Below, piece after piece: positions 25,811 to 36,275 of a DNA stretch of 64,000 bases. Made by a program: the position numbers and the translations under genes. A model generated the notes under the pieces. It was not told where the DNA came from. It made no database searches and saw nothing but the letters and a program-made list of their open reading frames with translations. Source of the stretch: Scylla paramamosain (lineage: Eukaryota; Arthropoda; Malacostraca; Decapoda; Portunidae); contig NC_087151.1 of NCBI RefSeq assembly GCF_035594125.1, forward strand, positions 16,452,001 through 16,516,000. The letters run 5' to 3'. How positions within the stretch are numbered: the first letter of the stretch is position 1; the number at the start of each line of letters is the position of its first letter.

Positions 25811-27267
25811 TTGGACAGAAAATTCAGCTCCTCTCGTGTTCTAGACACACAGCGGTGCTCTAGTCATGGAATGGCCAGGTTCAGGTCCAGCAGGAAGAAT
25901 TCTGCCCATAGTGAGAGGGCGAGTCAAGTAAACATAGAGGACCTCAACTCAAATCAGGGCAGCTTGGCCCAGTTCACTATTCCTCCTCCTGCCTCCACCC
26001 AAGTGAAGGTAATGCTGCTCCTTGGACCATGGTCATGAAAGCAATTGCGGATTTAAGGGGTGAGATGGAAAAGCTTAAACAAGAGAGACAGCCTGAGTGG
26101 GCAAGTACAGCACTGAGGTCTGATTTAGCCCTCTCCTGCTCTAGGATTGACACAACTACCGCAGTTCATAAACCTTTGACCACTAATGTTCTGGTTCCAG
26201 GCTCTAAAGTCTTGACTGATAGGTTTTCTGGTTTCATATCTCCTGAATCTGAGGTTAGTAGTGAGGAGGGAGAGATTCAGGAAGATGTTTATTAGGGCAG
26301 TGTTTTGCTCTAGAGCGCTAAGAACATTGGGCCCACAGAAGACGTCCTTGAGGGAATTAACAAACAGGTTGCAACTATGGTGAACCATATGTTTGACCAT
26401 GGCATGAGAGAGGAAGATTATAAAGACATATCAGAGGATAATATTACCAAAAGACCCAGTGATTGCCAAGCATTAGTCCTTGTTGAATGTAACTTGCAGG
26501 TGTTGGAAGCGTTGACTACTGAGGCAAGGAAGTCTGACTTTCTTCTGAAGAAAGTCAGCAAGGATCCTCATTATCAAAGCTGCTACGATCGTCATTAAAT
26601 CTCTTACGGTACTGGACAAAATTGTTCATGATAAAGGGAACTTGGTTGTGGCTCGTGAGGTGGCTATGGTCAATAGTGCTTTGGCATTGCTTGGTGATGC
26701 CAACTTATGTAAAAATGTGACCAGACCATTATCAAGAGGAAAATTAATTAAAAAAATTTTCCCAATTGTGTTCAGAAAAGGTGCCCATGACCAGGCTGTT
26801 ATTTGGGGATGACATTTTGCAATCTGTCAAGCAGATTGAAGAAGCAGAGAAACTGAAGAACAAAATCACCAAGAAAACATTTCATTCAGGGAAATTTTGC
26901 CCTAGAAAAACATGAGGCTTCTTTTGGAAAACTCCCTTCCGAGGATTCCCATCCAGGTGTCACTTCTACAGACAATGCAAAGCCAGCATTAAAGGGGAAC
27001 AAAGGCATTCCCATTCACGTCCAGGCTTGGCATAAAAAAAAAAAAAAAAACTTGCAAGGCCAGGGACAGCAATCCCTAGCAATAACTCAGGTAAGCCAAC
27101 AGTTTGTAGCTGGTCAACTTCATACATTTATAAATGAATGGAGTAAGATCACATGTGATCCTTTCATCTTGGACATTGTGGAGCACTGCCATCTTGACAT
27201 TGATGATGATAACATTGACCACTTATTTTCTCAGAATACCGAATATGTTTTGACATTTAGAGTGTAA
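25811..27267 (+). pseudogene. Second DIRS-like fragment: ORF1 and the start of RT
   Basis: Broken frames at 25811-26038, 26029-26295, 26377-26598 and 27052-27267 read parts of the same ORF1 as the element at 9350-10180 (MVNHMFDHGMREEDYK, RPSDCQALVLVECN, EARKSDFLLKK). The last piece (VAGQLHTFINEWSKITCD and then ILDIVEHCHLDIDDD) matches the region just before the RT fingers of the first copy. The copy stops at about 27267, before any RT catalytic motif. Amino-acid similarity to the first copy looks moderate (roughly half), so this is another subfamily. A run of A at 27034-27050 interrupts it. Confidence 0.72.
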
Positions 27268-27295
27268 TTATAGAGAAGTAAGAATGAACGAAGAA

Positions 27296-27297
<2 letters not shown>

Positions 27298-27369
<72 letters not shown>
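27298..27369. repeat. (GA)n microsatellite
   Basis: About 36 GA units, just after the end of the DIRS-like fragment. Confidence 0.98.
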
Positions 27370-27372
<3 letters not shown>

Positions 27373-28249
27373 AGAAAGACAGACTGGGGGTGAAACCGTG
27401 AGAGTTGACAGGTCCCTGATGAGTAGCCTAGTCCGCCGCACTTAGTATAACATTTACCTGCGTAGAGTCAGTCACTCATATTCCCCATGTAATTTTCCTT
27501 ACTTCCCTTTGTTAATTTAATTTGAGTTCAACCAGCATTTAGTAGAAGAGTTGCTCTTGACGATAAAGTATTCACCCAGTCCTCATAGTTTAGTCACCAA
27601 AATTTTCAGAATAAAGTGTTTTATTCATGTAAGCCAGTGCTTAGTGAGGCATGGTGCTGGCGCAGGATGGGATGTATCTCCATCCCTCCCCCTACTCTCT
27701 AGCATGAGTCATTGCCTGAAATGCAGCCGCAAGCTGCATTCTCACGATTTAGTCAGTCATATTCCTGTTACCACATGAGACACGTACAAAAGCAGAGAGT
27801 TGTTTGGAGAAGACTGGGATGATTTTACAGTTAGACGGGCCAATTGCTTTAAGGGGATAATTGAGTAATTACTGCTTGTAAGCACTGGTCTATATGAGTA
27901 GTGTAGGAGTCTTTATATCAGCCTGCCTGGGAGTGTAGTTAGTTGTAATGTACTTCATATCAAGAACATAACTCCTGTGTGTGTGTGTAAACCGAACGTT
28001 GTTGCAGTGAGAGGTGAATTACCCTCCTTTTCATTTGTGGACACTTGTCTGTGTACATGTTTTGTGAACATGTTGTCTTGTCAAATGCTACTGCATGCTG
28101 AGGCTCTGGCAGAGTGCTTAGCTTTCTGTCTGGGAGATTCCCCCTGTACTATGAGCAGGGATGATAGGACGACTCTGGACACTATGGCTGTCTGTCTGAA
28201 CACCAAACTGGGCTAGATCCACACTCTACCAGTCTTTTCATCTATAGTC
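27370..28249. other. Non-coding DNA, possibly a decayed LTR or leader
   Basis: No coding domain. A stretch with AATAAAGTG near 27611 and short CT-rich segments could be LTR-derived, but there is no partner copy in the window to prove it. Confidence 0.4.
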
Positions 28250-28338
28250 TAAGCTGGATACAAACGCACACACACACGCTAGGCTGGATACAAACGCACA
28301 CACACACGCTAGGCTGGATACAAACGCACACACACACA
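28250..28338. repeat. Tandem repeat, about 30-bp unit, three copies
   Basis: Unit GCTGGATACAAACGCACACA followed by a short CA run and CGCTAG. Three consecutive copies. Confidence 0.92.
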
Positions 28339-28703
28339 GGCAACAAACAAAACGAACAACACTAAATTGTCTCTCCAGCGTGCCTGTGAGAGCTTCCAGG
28401 TTATCCTGGCGAGGTCACCAGTTCTGTTACGACCAGATCGAGCCCCTCTCACAGGTGTCACTACTTTGGCTCAGCTTCTCCCTGGGCTACCTTCTTTGTA
28501 GTGCAAGGCACAAACAAAATGAACCCAGGCACTCCTCTGGTTGCAAATAGCTAGCAAACCTCAGAGCTCGCAACCCTGTCTCAGCTTACAGGAAAAATAC
28601 ATTGCCAATTTCTCACCCAGACCTGAGAAAAAAACTTGTTATGCCAAGTGCAAGGAAGAGACAGACAAAAAAAAAAAAAAAAAAAATAAATAAATAAATA
28701 AAT
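28339..28703. other. Spacer with a possible LTR end on the minus strand and an A-rich tract
   Basis: On the minus strand the sequence ends GGTCGTAACA at plus 28426, followed by GAACTGGTGACC. This resembles an LTR end next to a tRNA primer site, but no second LTR is found. An A run followed by (TAAA)n at 28667-28703 is the insertion target of gypsy-1. Confidence 0.4.
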
Positions 28704-28874
28704 TGTGGGGGTGTGTGGCAACACTCAACTTCCCGCCGTATCACGGCGCGTGGGGGCTTGTGTTTATTCAGCCGGGACGGAGATAGGTTATCCCGTACCC
28801 TCTCTGTACACGGATACTTGCCTTCAATAAACCTCGCCACGCTTCTCCTGCCTTTCCCTACTCCAGCCCCGACA
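28704..28874 (+). repeat. Gypsy-1 5' LTR
   Basis: TGTGGGGG...CCCCGACA, 171 bp. It contains AATAAA near 28827. Its last base is the first base of the gag ATG. Confidence 0.95.
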
Positions 28875-29917
28875 TGGCGCAGTTTCTTCAGGGGTTAATG
28901 GAGGAAGGCATGGGTGGCGTACAGACGCCCACGGGAACCGTTAGCCCAGCAGACGCAGCCATGTGGTCTTCGGCGCCATCATACCGCGCCATGCGGCGCA
29001 CACAAAGCCCTGACCCTACACCAGCCACCGGGCAGCAGCTTTGGCCAGCAAACTTGCAGCGGCGCCCACCACCTCCTCCACCCGGACCAGGGGGAGCGAC
29101 CGCGGGCATGTCGCCAGCTGCGTTTGAGGCGTGGGCCACCAGCGTTGAAGACTACAGCAGCATCTGCGGCTGGGTGCCACCGATGGTAGCACCCTATGTG
29201 CGCCTCCTTTGCAACACAGAGGTGCAGCAGCGCATCGACGCGCGCCTGGGCAAGCACAAATTCAGGCAGCTCTCAACCACGGATGCAATTGACATAGTAA
29301 GAAGCGTAGTGATTGGCCCACGCTGTGTAATTGGAGCGTGGGCAGAGTTCTTCTCACTGGTACAAGCACCAAGTGACAGCGTGTGTGCGTACATCTCTCA
29401 GTGCCGCGCCAAAGCAAACGAGTGCGGCTTCCAGTGTCCCGAGTGCCAGTGTCCCTTGGATGAGTACATGCTCAGCAAGAAAATAGTGATGGGGCTACGT
29501 GACCGCAGCATGAAAGCGGAGGTGCTGCGAGGCCTCCCACGCCTCGAGTCATTCAGTGATGTGGTCCGCGCGTGTGAAGTTATTGAGGCGGCGGAAAAGG
29601 CTAGTGAGCGGCCCCCTAGTGACGTAGCCGGGGTGGCAGCTAGCAACCCGTGGCCACCGCCCTTCACGGACTCACACCCTGCCGAGGTGGCGGCAGCGGG
29701 TCCAGCGCGCTGGTCTGGGAGGCAAGGAAAAGTTCGCCAGAAGGGGGCACGGCAAGGACGCAGGCGGTGCTCAGCGTGCGGAGACTCTGAGTGCTGTGGT
29801 GGGCGGCATTGCAAGGCGTTTGCAGCAACATGTCGTTGCTGTGGCCAGAAGGGGCACTTCTGGCGCCTGTACCGGGCCCTCACCCCTCAGGGCAGTGCCC
29901 GCCCTGCCCAACACTAG
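28874..29917 (+). CDS. Gypsy-1 Gag
   Basis: 347 codons from ATG 28874 to TAG 29915-29917. The ATG straddles the end of the 5' LTR (A) and the first two bases of the internal region (TG). The N-terminal part is Pro-rich (about residues 55-75). The central region resembles retrotransposon capsid (PYVRLLCNTEVQQRIDAR, about 95-115, then a helix-rich part with YISQCRAKANECGF). Two knuckle-like Cys clusters lie near the end: CSACGDSECCGGRHC and CRCCGQKGHFWRLY. The second has C-X2-C-X4-H but Tyr where the last Cys is expected, so this knuckle is probably damaged. Gag assembles particles and packages element RNA. The frame continues directly into pol after the stop. Confidence 0.9.
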   Translation: MAQFLQGLMEEGMGGVQTPTGTVSPADAAMWSSAPSYRAMRRTQSPDPTPATGQQLWPANLQRRPPPPPPGPGGATAGMSPAAFEAWATSVEDYSSICGWVPPMVAPYVRLLCNTEVQQRIDARLGKHKFRQLSTTDAIDIVRSVVIGPRCVIGAWAEFFSLVQAPSDSVCAYISQCRAKANECGFQCPECQCPLDEYMLSKKIVMGLRDRSMKAEVLRGLPRLESFSDVVRACEVIEAAEKASERPPSDVAGVAASNPWPPPFTDSHPAEVAAAGPARWSGRQGKVRQKGARQGRRRCSACGDSECCGGRHCKAFAATCRCCGQKGHFWRLYRALTPQGSARPAQH

Positions 29918-32900
29918 AACCTCCCCCCAACTTCCGGAGCAGTGATTGTTGGAGGAGTGGAGACTACGGCGTCGCTGTCCGTGGTAATCAGTTGCTCCCG
30001 GCCCCGCGCCACTTGTTCCTACACAGCAGTTGCAGACACCGGGGCACAAGTGTCTGTAGCGGGCCGCCTACTGTTGGGGGACCTCGGCATATCCCAACGT
30101 CAGCTCCAGGCTACACCCATGGCAGTCACCCACGTTGCCGGGGGCAGCATGCGCCTCCTGGGGACCATCACATGTCAAGTCTCCGTGGGGACTGCCTCCA
30201 CCATGGAATGCATCTACATAGCGGAAGGTGTGCAGCAACTCTACTTGTCGCTCAAGGCATGTAAGGCCCTTCACCTGGTCCATCACACCTTCCCGCGCCC
30301 CCTAGCTCTCACTAGTGTGTGCGCTATCAAGGCTGCAGACACCCCACAAGTACCACTTCGCCCGGAATCGCCGCCCCACGAGCTTGTTGAGGAAAATGTT
30401 GATCGCCTAGAGAAATGGTTCCTAGAGCACTTCGGGCGCACGGTTTTTGCCATGGGACGCATGCCACTACCTGAGATGAAGGGCCCACCTCACCACATCC
30501 ACTTACGACCTGACGCACGCCCTCATGCTGTCCATGTCCCAGCCACAGTCCCGCTCCACTTCTTTGACGAGGTACGACGTCAGCTGGACAATGACGTGGA
30601 CAAAGGGATCATCGAAGCGGTACCTGCAGGCGAACCTACCGAGTGGTGCTCTAGAATGGTGGTGGTGCCAAAAAAGGACGGCAGACCCCGTCACACGGTC
30701 GACTTTCAGCACCTCAACCGTGCAAGCCTCAGGGAGACACATCACACCAGACCGCCCTTCGACCTCGTCTCTAGCGTGCCCAAGCATGCATTTAAGACAG
30801 TTGCTGACGCCTACTCAGGATACCACCAGGTTCCCCTCGACGAGGAAAGTCGCAAGCTCACAACATTCATCACTCCTTGGGGACGATACAGGTACTGCCG
30901 CACCCCCATGGGCCACTGTGCGTCACAGGATGCTTTTACTAAACGCTTTGATGACACCATCACTGACATGCCCAGGAAGCTAAAGTGCGTGGACGACACC
31001 CTACTCCACGACAGCAGCGTCAGTGATGCTTTCTGGCATACATACGACTTCCTCCAGAGGTGCATGGAGAGTGGTGTCACCCTGCGGCCCGACAAGTTCC
31101 ACTTCTGCAGGAGGAGCGTTACCTTTGCCGGCTACCTTCTGGGCTGGGAAGGGTACCAACTGAGCCGCGACCTCGTCAACAGCATAACTGACTTCAAGAT
31201 GCCCGCACAGCCCACCTTGACTGATGTGCGGTCATGGTTCGGCCTAGTCAACCAAGTTGCACCCTTCTTGGCAGTCGCCCCTGTCATGGAACCCTTCAGG
31301 GAACTACTCAAGAAGCCAGGTGGGAAGGTAGTGTACTGGGACAAGCAATTGGAAGCCCTTGTCACCTCGGTAAAAGACACCATTGGGAGACTGGCAGCTG
31401 AGGGACTGCGCTTCTACGATGTATCACGCCCCACAGCAGTCCTCACTGACTACAGCCGACAAGGTATTGGCTTCGTTATCTTGCAGCAGTACTGTGAGTG
31501 TGTCTCCGAGAAGTCGCCACTGTGCTGCCCCGGCGGGTGGAAGCTGGTGCTCTGTGGCAGCCGACATCTCACAGCAGCTGAGAAGAACTACAGCACTCTC
31601 GAGGGAGAGGCACTCGCCATCGCCTGGTCTCTGAAGAAGGCACGCCTCTTCCTCCTCGGCTGCAAGAACCTCACGTTCGTCACAGACCACAAGGCCCTCA
31701 CAAGAATTTTTGGGGACAAGGAGCTCAAGGACATAGCCAATCCCCGGCTTCTCAACCTGAAAGAGAAGACGCTAATGTTCACCTTCCGCATCAAGTACCT
31801 GAAGGGCGACACCAACTGTGCGGCAGATGCCTTGTCGCGCTACCCGATCCTGTCAGGTGAACCAGAAAGGTCGGACGAAGACGAGGAAGAGCTGGTATGC
31901 GCAGCCATGACGGCAGCCACAGTCGCAGCAGCTGAAGATGAGATGGGGCATGTCGTAGACCTTCGTCAAGTGGAAGAAGAAGCCGAACAGGACGAGGAGT
32001 ACCGCCTCTTGAGGGAATGTGTGGCCAATGATGGGTGGGCTGAGCGCAAGGACTGGGAGCCGCCTGCCCTCCGCCCGTACTTCAGGATGAGGCGCCACCT
32101 GTCCTCCCAAGGGAGCGTGGTCCTGTACACCTGTGACGAGAAACACCCGCGACTAGTCGTGCCTGCAGCCCTCAGGCACACAGTCCTGGCCAACCTGCAC
32201 GCGGGGCACCAGGGCAGGGACTCCATGCTACGCAGGGCGAGGCAGTCAGTCTACTGGCCTGGGATTGACGCGGAGGTGGAGCAGAAGAGGCACCAATGTG
32301 CAGTATGCGACATGCACGCCCCCTCCAGCCCCGCAGAGAGCCTGATGCCCAACCCACCCCCGCTATATCCATTCCAACAAGTAGTGGCAGACTTATTTCA
32401 ACTGGATGGCCACACCTATATCGCCTTTGCCGACAGGCTCTTGGGATGGCTCGAGGTAGAGCACCTGTCAGGCGATGCCACCAGCGCACGCCTGATAGCA
32501 ATCTTTCGACGGTGGTTCAGGTGCTTTGGCATCCCAGAGGAGCTGTCGTGTGACGGAGGAACAAACCTTACTAGCCAGGAATCCAGGAGCTTCTTCAACA
32601 CCTGGTGTGTACGCCTGAGGATCTCATCCGCACACTATCCCCAGTCCAACGGCCGAGCAGAGGCGGCAGTCAAGTGTGCGAAGAGGCTACTACGCGGCAA
32701 CACTGCCCGGAATGGCTCCCTGGACACCGACGCTGCTGCAAGGGCAATCATGCAGTATCTCAACACCCCCCTGCAGGGCTCTGAAGCCTCCCCAGCCCAG
32801 CTGCTCACAGGACGTCAGCTGCGGGATGCCATACCTGTCGACACATCTCTCTATGAAGTGAGTGAGCGGTGGGCTTGGCTTCTGCGGGAACGCGAACGGG

Positions 32901-33268
32901 CCTTGGTCCGCTCTGGGGACAACGCAGCCTCTCGGCACAACCAGTCAGCCCACAACCTTGAGCCCCTTACACCTGGCCAACGGACTCACATCCAGAACCC
33001 CAGCAGCGGACGCTGGGATCGCGCAGGTACTGTACTGGAGACTACAGCATCCAGACAGTACCTGGTGCAGCTGGACGGCAGCGGGCGCGCCACCATCAGG
33101 AACAGGCGCCACCTACGGTCGCTCACGCGCGAACAGCACACTCAGCCAAGCGACGACGGGGCAGCTGTGACACCTGACCCCACCCCGCCTACTCAAAGAA
33201 GGCCCCAGCGCTCCAGACAGGCGCCACGTCACCTCTACGACTACGTATTAGGGGACACCACCCCTTAA
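29918..33268 (+). CDS. Gypsy-1 Pol: protease, RT, RNase H, integrase
   Basis: Open from just after the gag TAG to 33268 in the same frame (first ATG at 29942, 1108 codons). Residues counted from that ATG: protease VADTGAQVS (about 30-40); RT with WCSRMVVVPKKDGRPRHTVD (about 235-255), VADAYSGYHQVPL and palm CVDDTLLH (about 350, Cys in place of Tyr/Phe); RNase H with VLTDYSRQG, TLEGEAL and FVTDHKAL (about 500-590); integrase zinc finger with HAGHQGRD and CAVC (about 760-785); and catalytic core ADLF, SCDGGTN, GRAEAAV (Asp, Asp and Glu present, about 815, 870, 905). It ends in a basic C-terminal tail. The copy looks enzymatically complete. Expression needs readthrough of the TAG or another route. 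Confidence 0.95.
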   Translation, partial: NLPPTSGAVIVGGVETTASLSVVISCSRPRATCSYTAVADTGAQVSVAGRLLLGDLGISQRQLQATPMAVTHVAGGSMRLLGTITCQVSVGTASTMECIYIAEGVQQLYLSLKACKALHLVHHTFPRPLALTSVCAIKAADTPQVPLRPESPPHELVEENVDRLEKWFLEHFGRTVFAMGRMPLPEMKGPPHHIHLRPDARPHAVHVPATVPLHFFDEVRRQLDNDVDKGIIEAVPAGEPTEWCSRMVVVPKKDGRPRHTVDFQHLNRASLRETHHTRPPFDLVSSVPKHAFKTVADAYSGYHQVPLDEESRKLTTFITPWGRYRYCRTPMGHCASQDAFTKRFDDTITDMPRKLKCVDDTLLHDSSVSDAFWHTYDFLQRCMESGVTLRPDKFHFCRRSVTFAGYLLGWEGYQLSRDLVNSITDFKMPAQPTLTDVRSWFGLVNQVAPFLAVAPVMEPFRELLKKPGGKVVYWDKQLEALVTSVKDTIGRLAAEGLRFYDVSRPTAVLTDYSRQGIGFVILQQYCECVSEKSPLCCPGGWKLVLCGSRHLTAAEKNYSTLEGEALAIAWSLKKARLFLLGCKNLTFVTDHKALTRIFGDKELKDIANPRLLNLKEKTLMFTFRIKYLKGDTNCAADALSRYPILSGEPERSDEDEEELVCAAMTAATVAAAEDEMGHVVDLRQVEEEAEQDEEYRLLRECVANDGWAERKDWEPPALRPYFRMRRHLSSQGSVVLYTCDEKHPRLVVPAALRHTVLANLHAGHQGRDSMLRRARQSVYWPGIDAEVEQKRHQCAVCDMHAPSSPAESLMPNPPPLYPFQQVVADLFQLDGHTYIAFADRLLGWLEVEHLSGDATSARLIAIFRRWFRCFGIPEELSCDGGTNLTSQESRSFFNTWCVRLRISSAHYPQSNGRAEAAVKCAKRLLRGNTARNGSLDTDAAARAIMQYLNTPLQGSEASPAQLLTGRQLRDAIPVDTSLYEVSERWAWLLRERERALVRSGDNAASRHNQSAHNLEPLTPGQRTHIQNPSSGRWDRAGTVLETTASRQYLVQLDGSGRATIRNRRHLRSLTREQHTQPSDDGAAVTPDPTPPTQRRPQRSRQAPRHLYDYVLGDTTP

Positions 33269-33443
33269 GTGGCACTGTGAATGTCGCACGCCCATAGTGT
33301 TTTGCCATTGACGGATCACATTGTGATTATTTATTTCTCGCCCCGCATGTGCTTGTAACCCTTGGTCTGATTCATTTGAAGTATTTTCTGTTTTTGCCAT
33401 TACACCGCCCACTTTGGGCTTCCTGTGTAATTGGGGGGGGGAG

Positions 33444-33614
33444 TGTGGGGGTGTGTGGCAACACCCAACTTCCCGCCGTATCACGGCGCGTGGGGGCTTG
33501 TGTTTATTCAGCCGGGACGGAGATAGGTTATCTTGTACCCTCTCTGTACACGGATACTTACCTTCAATAAACCTCGCCACGCTTCTCCTGCCTTTCCTTA
33601 CTCCAGCCCCGACA
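33444..33614 (+). repeat. Gypsy-1 3' LTR
   Basis: 171 bp, preceded by a G-rich polypurine tract. Ends CCCCGACA before the TAAAT flank. Confidence 0.95.
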
Positions 33615-34257
33615 TAAATAAATAAAAAAATAAATAAATAAAAATAAAAATGATAATAAGAAAAAAAAAATGAAAATGAAAACAAAACAAATAGACCAGA
33701 ATATCTAATGAGTAACCACCCTCATGGCTCCTGCCCACGCTCAATTAGATATTTTGGACACCCGGCCTTGGGCTAAACAATCTTCAGTTTCTTAGAAAAC
33801 TGACTCTGCCCCCTACACAGTGGCAAGTCGGAAGAAAAGAAAGAAAGTTAACCCAAAAAGGTACTTACAGAAATATATCCTTTGGCCTGAACAAAAACAT
33901 TAGCAAGGCTACAGAGGTCAGTTGCATTTGACATTCACAATGACAGAAAACTTCACAAAGGGGAGAAGACAAATGTGTGCTTACACAGTATGGAAACTGT
34001 ACAAAACACAAACAGAACAACAAAGAGAGCATACACACAAGCTTTCCGATACTCAATAGGGTGAGGATTATCAACAATATTCCCAATATCTAATAATAAC
34101 TAATTAACCGCCCCCAAAAATCTACCCAAATCGCCAGCTCTTCCAAGCACGTCTTTCTCGTCTTCCTCATACAGATGTCAGGCTACAATTGAGCTTCTCA
34201 TATCATGGAGACAAAGGGAAGACTTTGGGCGGGACTCTCGAACGCTCAGGAAGGTAC
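33615..34257. other. Spacer between gypsy-1 and gypsy-2
   Basis: Starts with A-rich (TAAA)n sequence, then mixed DNA. On the minus strand a short open stretch before a GTAAGT at plus 33864-33869 could be an exon end of a host gene, but no good acceptor is seen. The last 4 bp (GTAC) are the gypsy-2 target duplication. Confidence 0.5.
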
Positions 34258-35584
34258 TTTAGTGCCCTCTAAGGGGTGTGATGTTCCCTTGTGGCACACG
34301 AAAATTACTAACCCTATCACTGGATTAAGAGAAATACAAATACTGACACTTTTATGATTTTTAATAAATAATGGAATAATCCGAAATAATAATAATAAAA
34401 AGAAAGCAATTCAGAAATACAAAATAAATGGTAGCGTACTCTTCAGTTACATAATTCAGAAATACAAAATAAATGATAGCGTACTCTTCAGTTACATAAT
34501 TCAGGAATACAAAATAAATGGTAGCGTATTCTTCAATTACATAAAAACTACGATGGAGATATTTTCGCGACTACTGAGTTGTGGGGGAGACCAGAGAATA
34601 AATAAATAAATAACAAATATATACCCAAAAAGTATGTATAGACCTGAGGACAGTCTCACACGGTGATCTCGAACCAGGTGGTTTCACTAGTCCCGTGGAG
34701 AAAACCAACAAAAACAGAACGAAAAAATGCGAATATCTATCCACTCAGAAATAGTTTATCAACAGGAATATCTGAGGGGAATCCAAGAGGGTCTGAGGAG
34801 AATCCGAGAGAGACTGGCTTTAGTAAAATTATTGTTAAATAAACACTTACTTAATATTACAGGAATGGAGGGGGAGACTATCAGACTGCATGCTCACCTG
34901 AGGAGAATCCGAGAGAGACTGGCTTTGCTTGTGAGGAAATCGGCGGGAAACTAAGGATAAAGGTTTCCAATGGGGAAATTTATTAAGTTATAATTTTGTT
35001 TTTAGTAGGGGGGGGGCGACTAGGTTGTGAGTTCAGGGATGAAAAATATGAATAATTAAGTTACTGTTTACTTTATAGTTGTTACTTTAAGAAGTTTAAT
35101 TCAATGGACTTTTGAAATCAATTGGGGAATTAGTCAAAGTCTGGTATCTCTTCCCGGCTTGCGTAGCAACAGGGGTAACAAGGCAGCGAAGCAAAGAAGA
35201 CTTATCAGATTCGTCAACCTCATTGGCGCGGCGTAATTATCTGGGATTTGTTTGAGCTGGTTTAAGACCTTACCATTATAGAATTAATTTTATCGTATTA
35301 AGGGCTCCCCATTCTCTGGGATTAGGTGAAAAATTCGCCTCTATAACCTGGCCAAGCAGGAGAAATTACGTTTATTCACTGGGTAAATTTGTTATAGAAG
35401 TGGTCAACACAGTGACGCTGAGAGGGGGGGGGGGGGGAAGCAAGGACAAAAGGACACTGAGGAGAGGAGGGGAAGGGGAGGGGTTAGTCACATGGTACTG
35501 AGATTCTGGTCACCCCCGCACATTACATGGGCCTTAGCCTAGGAAAAAAATAGAAATATACATAATTAATTTCCCAGCACTACA
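34258..35584 (-). repeat. Gypsy-2 3' LTR
   Basis: On the minus strand starts TGTAGTGCTG and ends GGCACTAAA (not the usual CA). Contains a 45-bp unit repeated three times at 34409-34543 and two copies of GAGGAGAATCCGAGAGAGAC near 34796 and 34900. Confidence 0.95.
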
Positions 35585-36275
35585 CGAGCCTTTCATCCGT
35601 TCTAGAATTTTTCACCTCTCTCTTTTCTCCTTACCAAAAAAAATAAATAAAATAACACCTTCACATCCGAGTAATTAGAAACTCCCCTCACCACCACATA
35701 ACCAAGCCAGGCTGACGAACTGCACGTGATCTCTGTCGGGAAATAACTCTGACATTCTCTCCCATACAATGGCTTGTGGGCCATATCACCACAATGTCCC
35801 TTGGAGACATAACTCGGCTCTTTCTCTCATCTCAAGGAAAAAGAAAAGAAATTCCACCCCAACCAGCCTCTTGACCTCCTGTGGTGTGAGGACTTAACCT
35901 TAAGTCACTCCGTCACTCTCTGAAACGAGATTCGGCCACCCCAGTACTCGGTTCCTTCCACTCGGACAGTCATTTACTCATCCACACATTCACTCATACC
36001 ACGAGATACTACAGATGATTACGCGAAGCGCTCGCCACGTCCTGAAGTAATCCACCACAGTATGGCCCGAACGGGTTGTCGAGTGCAGTAGTAGTCTGCG
36101 AATTAAAGTGGTTCCTTATTCCTTCTCAAATTCTTACATCACCTCTCACATAGTACCCATACCCGTCATACCACGATTCATTACAACCAGTCCAGCCAGA
36201 CCATGCAAAAGTAAGGGGGGGGACTCTATTTACCCCAAGCACTCTGCTCTTTTCTATACCGTCTTTCCAGCGACA
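35585..36275 (-). other. Gypsy-2 non-coding region between pol and the 3' LTR
   Basis: No envelope-like or other ORF recognised. The purine tract before the LTR is weak (GGATGAAAGG). Confidence 0.7.

Larger units (their letters stand above)
28704..33614 (+). mobile_element. Gypsy-1: nearly intact Ty3/gypsy retrotransposon with 171-bp LTRs
   Basis: LTRs at 28704-28874 and 33444-33614 (5 differences in 171 bp by eye). Flanks are TAAAT on both sides, a 5-bp duplication, though within a (TAAA)n tract, so its exact length is uncertain. The internal region holds gag and a full pol (protease, RT, RNase H, integrase) in one frame, interrupted by a single TAG. No envelope gene. A poly-G purine run GGGGGGGGGAG at 33433-33443 is the polypurine tract. 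Confidence 0.95.

Noticed and set aside
28250..28338. CRISPR-like array
   Set aside because: Three adjacent 30-bp copies with no spacers, in a eukaryotic window. A simple tandem repeat.
28411..28440. LTR end plus primer-site-like sequence on the minus strand (GGTCGTAACA then GAACTGGTGACC)
   Set aside because: No second LTR or internal element sequence is found next to it. Recorded only as a possibility.
33864..33909. A short minus-strand open stretch followed by GTAAGT, possibly another host exon
   Set aside because: The nearest AG sites give exons of only 18 or 40 nt, the pyrimidine tracts are poor, and no neighbouring exon connects in phase.
34727..34954. 75-codon plus-strand frame present in both gypsy-2 LTRs
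   Set aside because: Lies antisense in the LTR and is identical in both because the LTRs are duplicates. No domain.
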